DNA of 64,000 nucleotides from Phaeodactylibacter xiamenensis (GTDB lineage Bacteria; Bacteroidota; Bacteroidia; Chitinophagales; Saprospiraceae): contig NZ_JPOS01000035.1 of the NCBI RefSeq assembly GCF_000759025.1, positions 124,001-188,000 on the forward strand, written 5' to 3'. Of the stretch, positions 50,598-58,903 are shown in pieces; the stretch's first letter is position 1; the number at the start of each line of letters is the position of its first letter. Both the position numbers and the translations under genes were made by a program. Below the pieces are notes generated by a model. It did not search any database. It was not told the origin of the DNA and was given only the letters and a program-made list of their open reading frames with translations.

Positions 50598-53420
50598 ATG
50601 AAAGGATGCAGACTGTTTAATGGAGTTGTGGTGAGTACGGTGTTGCTCGTTGTGCCGTTTATCGGGCTGGCCCAGGGGTGGGAGCGCGTGTTTCCCGGAG
50701 CATTTGGTGCCTTTGGCAACCAGGTATTTGTAGAAGCGGACAGCAGTTACCTGATCCATAGCTTTTTCGATTCTTCTCCCCGTCTGATGACGGTCAGTAA
50801 GCAAGGTTATGAAACAGGAGCTATCGATGTTTCGGGAGGGCTCCTAACTGGCGATATCATCACCACTATGGATGGGCAGCTCGCTTCGGGCAATAACTTA
50901 TCCACATCTGCTCCATCGGATAGCAATGATGTAAGAATCTCCAAATTTGACCGGGCCGGGAATACCATCTGGCAATATACCTATGGGTCGGCTCAGCAAA
51001 ACCAGCGGGTTTCGGCAATTGTACAAGGCACCACGGGGCATTATGCCTTTGCCGGGGGCATCGGGAATCCGAGCACCACTACCGGCTACGTAGCTTGCAT
51101 TGATGAGGCAGGCAATGAGCTATGGTACACCGGGCTGTTTGGGTCTTTCGAGATATTTGACTACCAGCTGGCCGCTACCCCTGATGGCGGTTACTTTGTA
51201 GCGGGTTCCCGTAATGCCTTTAATAACGCCTTCTACATGGCGAAGCTGGATCAGAATGGTAACGTAGAATGGAATAGCCAGGACTATCAGGGGCTGTATG
51301 TAAGGGCTGTGGCCACTACCGCCGATGGCAATATTGCTTTTATCGGGGAAGGCAGCGACTTCACCAGGCTGGTCAAAATTGCTCCTGACGGAACAGAATT
51401 GTGGCTTCAGGAATGGCCCTCGCGCTATGTTACAGGACTGGTCGAAACAGACGATGGCGGTTTCGCTTATTTGTATGAAAAGTACGAGCCGAACGGCATT
51501 TCAAAAATAGGCCTGGTAAGGACCGATAGCAATGGCGATGAGCTTTGGGAGCAGGAATTCTACAGCTTTCCTGGCCGGAATTCAGGTAGTGACCTCAAAG
51601 TCACCCCGGACGGCGGGTTTATAATCGTAGGCTCAGCCAGCGGAGAGAGCCTTAACCCGGAATACTCGGAATTGTACCTGATCAAAACAGACGCAGCCGG
51701 AAACGCCATTACCAATGTCATCGAAGGGTTTGTCAAATACGACCTCAATGAGGATTGCCTGGCCGGAGCTGACGAAATGGGGTTTGAAAACTGGGTGGTA
51801 ACAGCCCAGGGGAGTGCCCGCAATTACTACAGCTCAGTAGATGAGCTTGGGTTTTACCGGGTTCGGGTCGATACCGGGACGTATGAGGTACAGGTGAATA
51901 CTCCCTCTGCATTCTGGGTGGCCTGCGAGGAGAGCATACCTGTTGTAATGGCCCAATTTGGAGATACTGTTGGGGTAGATATGCCGGTTCAGAGCATTGG
52001 CGACTGCCCTTTGATGGAAGTCCATACCAGTGCATCCCGCTTCCGGCTTTGTGAAGAAGCCACCTTGAGTGTACAGTATTGTAATCAGGGTACTGCAATT
52101 GCCAATACCGTTACTGTTGATTTGAGCATTGATGAAGATTTGGAGTTCCTGGGTGCTACCATACCGGTGCTCAGTCAAAATGAGGATACTTTTACCTTTG
52201 ATGTCGGAGCAGTTGCCCCCCTGGAGTGTGGGAATTTTACGGTCAACCTGATGGTTGGCTGTGATATAGAACTGCTGGGGCAGAGCCTTTGCACGGAAGC
52301 CCATATCTATCCGGATACAACCTGCCTGCCGGTCGACCCCTCCTGGTCTGGAGCCAGTATTCAGGCAAGCGCTTACTGCGAAGGAGATGAAGTAAAACTC
52401 CAATTAAAAAACGTAGGCATCGGGAATATGCAGGAGGCTTTGAATTACCTGGTGGTAGAGGATGACGTGATCATGATGATCGAGCCCTACACGCTGGAAA
52501 GCGGAGATTCGATAGAGATCGCCTTACCCGGCACTGGTGCATTTTACCGCATTGAAAGCCCTCAGGTGCCTTTCCATCCCGGATTTTCCATGCCGAGCGC
52601 CCACGTGGAAGCCTGTGTGAGCGGCGATCAAAGCGTGAGTACAGGGTTTGTAGGGCAGTTCCCGCTCGATGACAGCGATTTATTCGTGGACCTGTTGTGC
52701 AAGGAAGTGGTGGCCGCATATGACCCCAATCAGAAGTCAGCCGAGCCCAAAGGGTATCAGGAAGCGCACTTTATAAACAATGGAGAGACGTTGGAGTATT
52801 TTATTGAGTTTCAGAACACAGGAACAGATACAGCAAGAAGGGTCGTGCTGCAAGACATCCTTTCTCCCCACCTTGACCCCGGTACTTTTAAGCCGGGGGC
52901 GGGGAGCCACAGCTATGAAGCGGACTTGAGTGAAGATGGGGTGCTGACCTTCACATTCGAACAAATAATGCTCCCGGATAGCAATGTCAACTGGCTGGGT
53001 TCACAGGGCTATGTCGCCTTTGAAATCGAACCAAAGCCCAATCTCCCAATCGGCACCGTTATTGAAAATCAGGCCTCAATCGTTTTTGATTTCAATCCAC
53101 CTATTGCGACCAATATCACCTGGCACACTATCGGAGAAGATTTTGTGGTGGTGGATATAGGCACGTTGCATTTGCCAACTGTGGAGGTGCTGGTCTATCC
53201 CAACCCGTTTTATCAGTCCGCAACCTTTGAGGTGAAAGGGCTGGAAAATAAGCCTGTTACCTTTCAGCTGTTCACCGTTGAGGGACGTAAGGTCAGGGAA
53301 GCTCAATTTAGGGGTCCGCAGTTTCAATTGGACCGCCGTGGGTTAAGCGGTGGCTTCTACTTTTACGTCATTAGTCAGGGGGCAGAGTTGGTTAATACAG
53401 GCAAAATCGTAGTACACTAA
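50598..53420 (+). CDS. Large T9SS-exported protein with DUF7619 domain
   Basis: A 940-residue protein with a signal peptide (about 1-25, MKGCRLFNGVVVSTVLLVVP then FIGLAQ). About 40-370 is a beta-propeller-like repeat region (GYVACIDEAGNELWYTGL, MAKLDQNGNVEWN, GLVRTDSNGDELWEQEF). A domain with CNQGTAIANTVTVDLSI resembles DUF11-like surface repeats. AAYDPNQKSAEPKG starts a DUF7619 domain (about 712-850, ending VFDFNPPIATN). A type A sorting domain closes it (about 865-940, VLVYPNPFYQSATFEV). It is a secreted or surface protein of unknown role. Confidence 0.87.
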   Translation: MKGCRLFNGVVVSTVLLVVPFIGLAQGWERVFPGAFGAFGNQVFVEADSSYLIHSFFDSSPRLMTVSKQGYETGAIDVSGGLLTGDIITTMDGQLASGNNLSTSAPSDSNDVRISKFDRAGNTIWQYTYGSAQQNQRVSAIVQGTTGHYAFAGGIGNPSTTTGYVACIDEAGNELWYTGLFGSFEIFDYQLAATPDGGYFVAGSRNAFNNAFYMAKLDQNGNVEWNSQDYQGLYVRAVATTADGNIAFIGEGSDFTRLVKIAPDGTELWLQEWPSRYVTGLVETDDGGFAYLYEKYEPNGISKIGLVRTDSNGDELWEQEFYSFPGRNSGSDLKVTPDGGFIIVGSASGESLNPEYSELYLIKTDAAGNAITNVIEGFVKYDLNEDCLAGADEMGFENWVVTAQGSARNYYSSVDELGFYRVRVDTGTYEVQVNTPSAFWVACEESIPVVMAQFGDTVGVDMPVQSIGDCPLMEVHTSASRFRLCEEATLSVQYCNQGTAIANTVTVDLSIDEDLEFLGATIPVLSQNEDTFTFDVGAVAPLECGNFTVNLMVGCDIELLGQSLCTEAHIYPDTTCLPVDPSWSGASIQASAYCEGDEVKLQLKNVGIGNMQEALNYLVVEDDVIMMIEPYTLESGDSIEIALPGTGAFYRIESPQVPFHPGFSMPSAHVEACVSGDQSVSTGFVGQFPLDDSDLFVDLLCKEVVAAYDPNQKSAEPKGYQEAHFINNGETLEYFIEFQNTGTDTARRVVLQDILSPHLDPGTFKPGAGSHSYEADLSEDGVLTFTFEQIMLPDSNVNWLGSQGYVAFEIEPKPNLPIGTVIENQASIVFDFNPPIATNITWHTIGEDFVVVDIGTLHLPTVEVLVYPNPFYQSATFEVKGLENKPVTFQLFTVEGRKVREAQFRGPQFQLDRRGLSGGFYFYVISQGAELVNTGKIVVH

Positions 53421-53472
53421 TGCGCTGTAAAGTATCAAATGAAGCGCGTAGCCAAGCCAGTAAGTGCTGCAA

Positions 53473-53536
53473 GACTTCGGAGAAGTTACACCTTTCTAAC
53501 CTTAGCAATACCACGGGAGACCGACTTCGGAGAAGT
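53473..53536. repeat. Paired short hairpin repeat
   Basis: GACTTCGGAGAAGT occurs at 53473-53486 and again at 53523-53536. Each copy is self-complementary (ACTTC-GGA-GAAGT). Confidence 0.6.
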
Positions 53537-53633
53537 CGCATGTTATCCCCAGCCAGAGGCGTAGCTCCTTTAACTCATCTACGGGCACTCAGCTTTTAAA
53601 ACTTGACAAAGCACCAGCAGGTCCTCCATACAT

Positions 53634-53675
53634 GCAGCGTGCCCAACCATTGGAGTCAATAGTCGGGCACGCTGC
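53634..53675. terminator. Hairpin between convergent T9SS protein and serpin genes
   Basis: GCAGCGTGCCC (53634-53644) pairs perfectly with GGGCACGCTGC (53665-53675). A clear U-run is missing on both strands, so it may be a bidirectional terminator or a repeat. Confidence 0.6.
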
Positions 53676-53691
53676 TTCCGTAGTTGCCGGT

Positions 53692-54921
53692 CTACTCCAC
53701 TGACGGGTCCGCCACATACCCGGTAAACAACATGGTATTGGTCTCTATATGCCGGAGGACCAGAACAAAGGGCTGGTCAAACCGGAAGAAGGGCGGGAGA
53801 GAGGTCGTGCCAAAGCCAATACTCGTTGCCGCAGCCCCTTCTGCGCCCTGTTCATCTACTTCCAGCACTGCTTTGTGAGCAATCTGTTTGATGAAAATAT
53901 TCTGCCCGTTGGTTGCACTCCCCATGGGCTGAAAGTCCGCCAGCGCAGGAGAAAAGGCATTCTCCATGCCCAGGCTGCGGAGGGAACCGACAAGGTTGTT
54001 GCCGTATTCCAGATTCAGTTTGGGGAACTGTACAATCGCCCTGCCGGGCTGAATGGCATCGTATAGCGCCAGCCAGCGGTCTTTGGTCAGCGAGGTAGGC
54101 CACTGTGCAGCCGGCTGCTCCGGGTCAGGCATAATGAGGGTCAGGCTGTAGGTGGAATCCTTGAATGGGAGGTCTACCATGTGCAACCCATCCGCCTGAG
54201 CGGTGAGGAAGCTGGCATCCTGATTGACAAAGGGGACTTCTGTTGTGCCGCCCGCTGCCGTTTGGAAGGTACCGTCAAAGGTCAGCTCCTCCGGGAAGCC
54301 CGCCAGCCAGTCTGCTTTGAAGTACAGGGCATTGATCAGAAAAGCCACATCCTCGGAAGTGATCTCTTCCACGATGACAGGAATTTTACCATTGGTCTTT
54401 TCCGATACCCAGTTGTTGATGGTTTGCTTGCTTTGCGCTTCCTGCCGGAAATCCAGGCTCTCAGAGGAAGCGGCATAAAATTCGCTTAGCGGGTTCAGGA
54501 AGGCCTGCTCCACGTCAATACGCTCTGCATCATAGAAATAGCTGTTAGCAACTGTCACTTCCGGGTGGTCGGCGGGATTGGTGAGAAGGGTATTGAGCTG
54601 TTTGTGGGCCTGATTCAGGCTTTCCACGCTGACGTTGCTGCCATCCATGAGGTCCAGCATTTGCCCCAGGGAGCTGCCCTGTGCGCCATTTTGCGCCATG
54701 AAGAGCGCCGTTTGTACGCTATAGGGCGAAATGAGGATGTTCTCCTCCGGTAAGGCTTGCTGCTCCTGATGAAAGAGGTCCCAGCCTAGGGTTTGGTTCA
54801 TGTCAGCGGCTTGTTCCATATCAGCGGTCACTGGGAGATAGGGAGCTGGTTCGTTGGAAGCGGTATCGCATTGCCAGAAAATAAAGGCGGACAACAGGCT
54901 AAGAAAAATAGTTTTGTTCAT
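53692..54921 (-). CDS. Lipoprotein serpin (serine protease inhibitor)
   Basis: A 409-residue serpin with signal and lipobox MNKTIFLSLLSAFIFWQC (Cys18), so it is anchored to a membrane. Typical blocks are ENILISPYSVQTALFMAQNG, INNWVSEKTNGKIP, FLINALYFKADW and FDQPFVLVLRHIETNTMLF. The hinge EQGAEGAAATS has the small residues needed for loop insertion, so it is probably inhibitory. Aligning P17-P8 with that hinge puts Thr-Ser of TTSLPP at P1-P1', which predicts a protease preferring small residues. It may protect the cell from its own or foreign proteases. Confidence 0.93.
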   Translation of the reverse strand: MNKTIFLSLLSAFIFWQCDTASNEPAPYLPVTADMEQAADMNQTLGWDLFHQEQQALPEENILISPYSVQTALFMAQNGAQGSSLGQMLDLMDGSNVSVESLNQAHKQLNTLLTNPADHPEVTVANSYFYDAERIDVEQAFLNPLSEFYAASSESLDFRQEAQSKQTINNWVSEKTNGKIPVIVEEITSEDVAFLINALYFKADWLAGFPEELTFDGTFQTAAGGTTEVPFVNQDASFLTAQADGLHMVDLPFKDSTYSLTLIMPDPEQPAAQWPTSLTKDRWLALYDAIQPGRAIVQFPKLNLEYGNNLVGSLRSLGMENAFSPALADFQPMGSATNGQNIFIKQIAHKAVLEVDEQGAEGAAATSIGFGTTSLPPFFRFDQPFVLVLRHIETNTMLFTGYVADPSVE

Positions 54922-55065
54922 GTCTGATGGATTTACTTTGGATTACAGACGAGAGTAGTCTAAAAACAGTTGGGTGCCGGATAAAGATTATGGATTTGAC
55001 ATTCGAAGTGCCTTATCCGTATTTAGTTTTTCTAATTTTAGCACGAGACCAATCAAAACTCAATC

Positions 55066-56772
55066 GTGGAAATCAAGAAACCTACCAAAACCTACGATGC
55101 CGTCATCGTAGGCTCCGGTGCCGGCGGCGGCATGACGGCTAAGGTGCTGGCGGAACAGGGCTTGTCTGTAGCCATTGTGGAAGCCGGGCCTTTCTTTGAC
55201 CCGGCCGACCCGGTCACCAAAACACAAATGCGCTGGCCTTACGAAAGCCCCCGCCGCGGCGCCAGCACTCAGCGGGACTTTGGCGACTTTGACATGGCCT
55301 GGGGCGGATGGGAAATCGAAGGGGAACCCTATACACAGGCTGAGGGTACTGATTTTCGCTGGTTCCGCTCCCGGATGCTGGGCGGGCGCACCAACCATTG
55401 GGGGCGTATTTCCCTGCGTTTTGGCCCGGATGATTTCCGCCGCAGGGACATTGACGGGCTGGGCGCCAACTGGCCCATTTCCTATGAAGATGTCAAGCCT
55501 TACTACGATAAAGTCGATAAGCTGATCGGCGTATTCGGTACCAACGAAGGTTTGCCCAACGACCCCGATGGCTTCTTCCTGCCCCCGCCTAAACCACGCC
55601 TGCACGAGTGGTACTACATCAAAGGGGCACGGAAATCTGGCGTGACCGTCATCCCTTCCCGTATGTCGATGCTCACCAAGCGTATCAATAAAGAGCGCGG
55701 TTTGTGCTTTTACTGCGGGCAATGCGGCCGCTCCTGTATGGTATATGCTGACTTCAGCTCAGGCTCCTGCCTCATCTTCCCGGCCCAGAAAGCCGGTGGG
55801 CAAATTGACCTGTTTGTCAATTGTATGGCGCGTTCGGTGGAAACGGGCCCGGATGGCAAGGCCAAAGCCGTTAGCTACGTCAATAAAGCTGACCGGCAGG
55901 AGTATCAGATTAAAGGCAAGGTCATCGTGCTGGCCGCCTCGGCTTGCTCTACTGCCCGCATTTTGCTTAACTCCAAAGAAGGGGGGCTGGGCAATGGCAG
56001 CGGGGTAATCGGGCGCTACCTCCACGACTCCACCGGCTCCAGTATGTACGGCTTCCTGCCGGCCCTGATGGACCGCGACCGCTACAACGAAGACGGGGTA
56101 GGGGGCATGCACGTTTATTCGCCCTGGTGGGAAGACAATAAAAAACTAGACTTCCCCCGCGGTTACCACATCGAAGTGTGGGGCGGGCAAAGTATGCCTA
56201 AGTATGGGCACGGCTTCAATCAGGCCGAGGTACAACGGGCACTGGGCATTACCCCCGGTGGCTACGGTAAAAAGTATAAAGAGGAGCTCCGCCGCATCTA
56301 CGGTGCTTTCGTTGGTATGTCCGGGCGGGGCGAATCGGTAGCGCAGTACGACAACTACTGTGAAATTGATCCCAGCAAAGTCGACGAGTGGGGCATCCCG
56401 GTCCTGCGCTTTCATTACAGATGGACGGACTACGAACGACGTCAGGCCCGACACATGCAGGACACCTTTGAGGAAATCCTGACCAATATGGGCGCAAAAA
56501 TCCTGTCTGGTAAAAAGACCGCAGCGAATGACTACGGGCTGAATAAGCCGGGCGAGATCATCCATGAGGTAGGTACTGCCCGTATGGGAGACGACCCGAA
56601 GACTTCCGTGACGAATGGCTACGGCCGATTGCATGAGGTGCCTAATCTCTTCATCACTGATGCTGCCACCTTCCCTTCCCAGGCCGACAAAAACCCGACC
56701 TGGACGATTATGGCACTCGCCTGGCGCACCAGCGACCACATCATTTCCGAACTCAAAAAAATGAATCTCTGA
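55066..56772 (+). CDS. GMC oxidoreductase with ferredoxin-like Cys cluster (FAD-GDH alpha type)
   Basis: A 568-residue flavoenzyme starting at GTG 55066. The FAD motif GSGAGGG lies at 16-22, and the C-terminal GMC signature includes HEVGTARMGDDP and TFPSQADKNPTWTIMAL. C214, C217, C220 and C224 (CFYCGQCGRSC) form a CX2CX2CX3C array, an Fe-S cluster site like that in FAD-dependent glucose/sorbitol dehydrogenases. The next gene overlaps by one base and encodes the gamma-type subunit. It oxidises a sugar or alcohol; the substrate is unknown. The usual cytochrome c subunit gene is not adjacent. Confidence 0.9.
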   Translation: MEIKKPTKTYDAVIVGSGAGGGMTAKVLAEQGLSVAIVEAGPFFDPADPVTKTQMRWPYESPRRGASTQRDFGDFDMAWGGWEIEGEPYTQAEGTDFRWFRSRMLGGRTNHWGRISLRFGPDDFRRRDIDGLGANWPISYEDVKPYYDKVDKLIGVFGTNEGLPNDPDGFFLPPPKPRLHEWYYIKGARKSGVTVIPSRMSMLTKRINKERGLCFYCGQCGRSCMVYADFSSGSCLIFPAQKAGGQIDLFVNCMARSVETGPDGKAKAVSYVNKADRQEYQIKGKVIVLAASACSTARILLNSKEGGLGNGSGVIGRYLHDSTGSSMYGFLPALMDRDRYNEDGVGGMHVYSPWWEDNKKLDFPRGYHIEVWGGQSMPKYGHGFNQAEVQRALGITPGGYGKKYKEELRRIYGAFVGMSGRGESVAQYDNYCEIDPSKVDEWGIPVLRFHYRWTDYERRQARHMQDTFEEILTNMGAKILSGKKTAANDYGLNKPGEIIHEVGTARMGDDPKTSVTNGYGRLHEVPNLFITDAATFPSQADKNPTWTIMALAWRTSDHIISELKKMNL

Positions 56773-57497
56773 TGGACCGCCGAGAAAGTATCAAAAGCTT
56801 ACTGATTGGGGCTGCCGCTACGTCTGCCCTATTCACCGCTGCCGGCTGCGAAGCCGATACCACACCGGCGGGCGAAACAGCTGCTGAAAATCCATTCCCC
56901 TACGAGGGTACCCGGATCCCTGAAGAGCTGCGGCGCGATGCCAGGCTACATGCCAATGCCCCCTTTTTTAGCGAAAGCGAGCGGAAAATACTGGACCATC
57001 TGGCTGACATCATCCTGCCTGCTGATGAACAGGGCCCGGCAGCAAGTGCCACCGGCGTTACCGATTTCATTGATTTTATGACGCTGGACTTTCCTGACTT
57101 TCAGCTGCCCCTGCGTGGCGGGCTGGCCTGGCTGAGCCGGGCGTCCCTGCAGCGGTTTGATCAGAACGATTTCATGGCGCTTACGGAGGAGCAACAAATG
57201 GCGATTATTGAGGAGATAGCCTATCTGCCCGAAGACCCTGCCGAAGTCCCGAAGCCGGAAGTCGCTTTTTTCGATCTGTTGCGGCGACTGGTCACGACCG
57301 GCTATTTTACCAGCAAGGAAGGCATCAAGGACCTGGGCTATAAAGGCAATGCCCCCAACCTCTGGGACGGCCCGCCCGAGGAAGTTTTGCGAAAGCATGG
57401 CATCACTGGAGAGGAGGAATGGCTGTCAAAGTGTATCGACCACGATACCCGCAACGAAATGGCAGAATGGGATGAAAATGGCAATCTGCTGACGTAG
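56772..57497 (+). CDS. Gluconate 2-dehydrogenase subunit 3 / FAD-GDH gamma-type protein
   Basis: A 241-residue partner of the GMC oxidoreductase. The N-terminus (MDRRESIKSLLIGAAATSAL) is Tat-like and is followed by a lipobox-like TAAGC, so the pair could be exported folded and anchored. The body contains FFSESERKILDHLADIILPA and FDLLRRLVTTGYFTSKEGIK, typical of the family. The ATG overlaps the alpha stop (ATGA), so translation is coupled. Confidence 0.9.
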   Translation: MDRRESIKSLLIGAAATSALFTAAGCEADTTPAGETAAENPFPYEGTRIPEELRRDARLHANAPFFSESERKILDHLADIILPADEQGPAASATGVTDFIDFMTLDFPDFQLPLRGGLAWLSRASLQRFDQNDFMALTEEQQMAIIEEIAYLPEDPAEVPKPEVAFFDLLRRLVTTGYFTSKEGIKDLGYKGNAPNLWDGPPEEVLRKHGITGEEEWLSKCIDHDTRNEMAEWDENGNLLT

Positions 57498-57554
57498 AAT
57501 CTTGGTAGGCATGGGGTAAGCCCGTACCTTATGTGGCGTAAAAATCCCAAAAAT

Positions 57555-58808
57555 ATGTGGCGCATTTTATTGCTGCTATTAAGCTTGTCTGCCCATGTTG
57601 GACTGTCTGCCCGTTCTTCCCTGGCCGACAGTCTGATGGCTGTACTGGCCAATACAGAAGATGAAGCTGCACAACTGCCTGTACTGGGTGCTTTGTGCCG
57701 GATTTATAGTGAAGAGGGGGCGGATAGTACGGTTGTTTACTGTCAACGCGCCATCGAGGTAGCCGGAGCCTTAAAATTGCCTACCCCTGAAGTAGAGTCT
57801 ATCATCATCATTGGGCGCTGGTACCATAAAAAAAGCCAATATCAGAAAGCTTTAGCCTATTATTATCAGGCAGCGGCCCTTGGAGAACAAGCCGGCCTAA
57901 CGGAACTCACGGGTAGCGTGTACACTAACCTAGCTCTCTCTCATCAACGCCTGTCACAGCCCGACAGCGCCTATTTTTACTGGAATAAGGCGGAAGCTGC
58001 TTTTCATGAGGCGGGCAGTCCGGCAGAACTATGGAAAGCCTACCTTGGCCTTTTTCAACTCTTCAGCGAAAAACAGGATACTGCTCAGGCCAACCGCTAT
58101 GCCACCCTCGCGCATCAGCAAGTGGAGAGCAGCCCCATACGCTCAGACCGGGGGTACCTGCTCTTTCAGTTGCTGCAATACTATTTCCAAACCGGCCAGT
58201 TTGAGAAAATGGGGGCGTTCCAGCAGCTTTGGGATGACTACAAGCGGGAGCAAAAGCCCGACGAAGCCCTCATGCAGCAACCGGCACACATCGCCCTTTA
58301 CATGTTCGCTACGCAGGAAGAAGCCGCTGTGGAAGCCCAGTTGAAAAAAGCCATACAGTACTTCGAGCAATCCGGCATCCCGTACCGTACCGGCTGGTGC
58401 TACGAAGACCTGGCCAAGCTGTACTACAAGCAGGGCAATCGGGGGGCTGCCGAACAGGCGATGCAGCAGGCGCTCAGCTATTACCGGGAAGCCCATGTGC
58501 CCTACCGCCGGGGCCGTGCCCTGAATAGGCTCTATCAGTGGAAGAAAGAATGCGGGGCCACGGCCGAAGCCCTGGCTTATCTCGAAGCTTACGAAGCATT
58601 GGAAGACAGCCTGACCAACGTCACCGTAGAGCAAAACCTAAACGCGCTGCGGGTCAAAGCGGAAACTGAAAAAAAGGAGCAGGCGCTGCAACAAGCTTCC
58701 CTGGGGATGAGCAGCGTAGCCTCCCGGGTGGACTACCTGAAGGGCGATTTGGATATTGATACTGTCTCCGGACAAGGAACGAGCGTAAGTATTGCGCTAC
58801 CGCTCTGA
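57555..58808 (+). CDS. TPR sensor histidine kinase missing its kinase core
   Basis: A protein of about 417 residues from ATG 57555, which gives a good signal peptide (MWRILLLLLSLSAHVGLSA); an in-frame ATG at 57531 is possible. TPR-like helices fill about 30-360 and a coiled coil (KAETEKKEQALQQAS) follows. Then comes GMSSVASRVDYLKGDLDIDT and VSGQGTSVSIALPL, which is the last part of a HATPase domain. The transmembrane helix, phospho-acceptor His helix and N and G1 boxes that should lie between are absent. It therefore looks like an in-frame internal deletion near 58680-58712. It cannot be an active kinase as read. Confidence 0.8.
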   Translation: MWRILLLLLSLSAHVGLSARSSLADSLMAVLANTEDEAAQLPVLGALCRIYSEEGADSTVVYCQRAIEVAGALKLPTPEVESIIIIGRWYHKKSQYQKALAYYYQAAALGEQAGLTELTGSVYTNLALSHQRLSQPDSAYFYWNKAEAAFHEAGSPAELWKAYLGLFQLFSEKQDTAQANRYATLAHQQVESSPIRSDRGYLLFQLLQYYFQTGQFEKMGAFQQLWDDYKREQKPDEALMQQPAHIALYMFATQEEAAVEAQLKKAIQYFEQSGIPYRTGWCYEDLAKLYYKQGNRGAAEQAMQQALSYYREAHVPYRRGRALNRLYQWKKECGATAEALAYLEAYEALEDSLTNVTVEQNLNALRVKAETEKKEQALQQASLGMSSVASRVDYLKGDLDIDTVSGQGTSVSIALPL

Positions 58809-58903
58809 TGCTTTTCTACTGGAATTCCGGTAGAAGCTTTCCTGCAGAAAACCATGAAGCAGGCCCGAAGTAATGTTCGGACATTTGGAAAAAACCAAAT
58901 GCT

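Noticed and set aside
53473-53536. Possible CRISPR-like paired repeat
   Set aside because: Only two copies of a 14-base palindrome 50 bases apart; no array and no cas genes.
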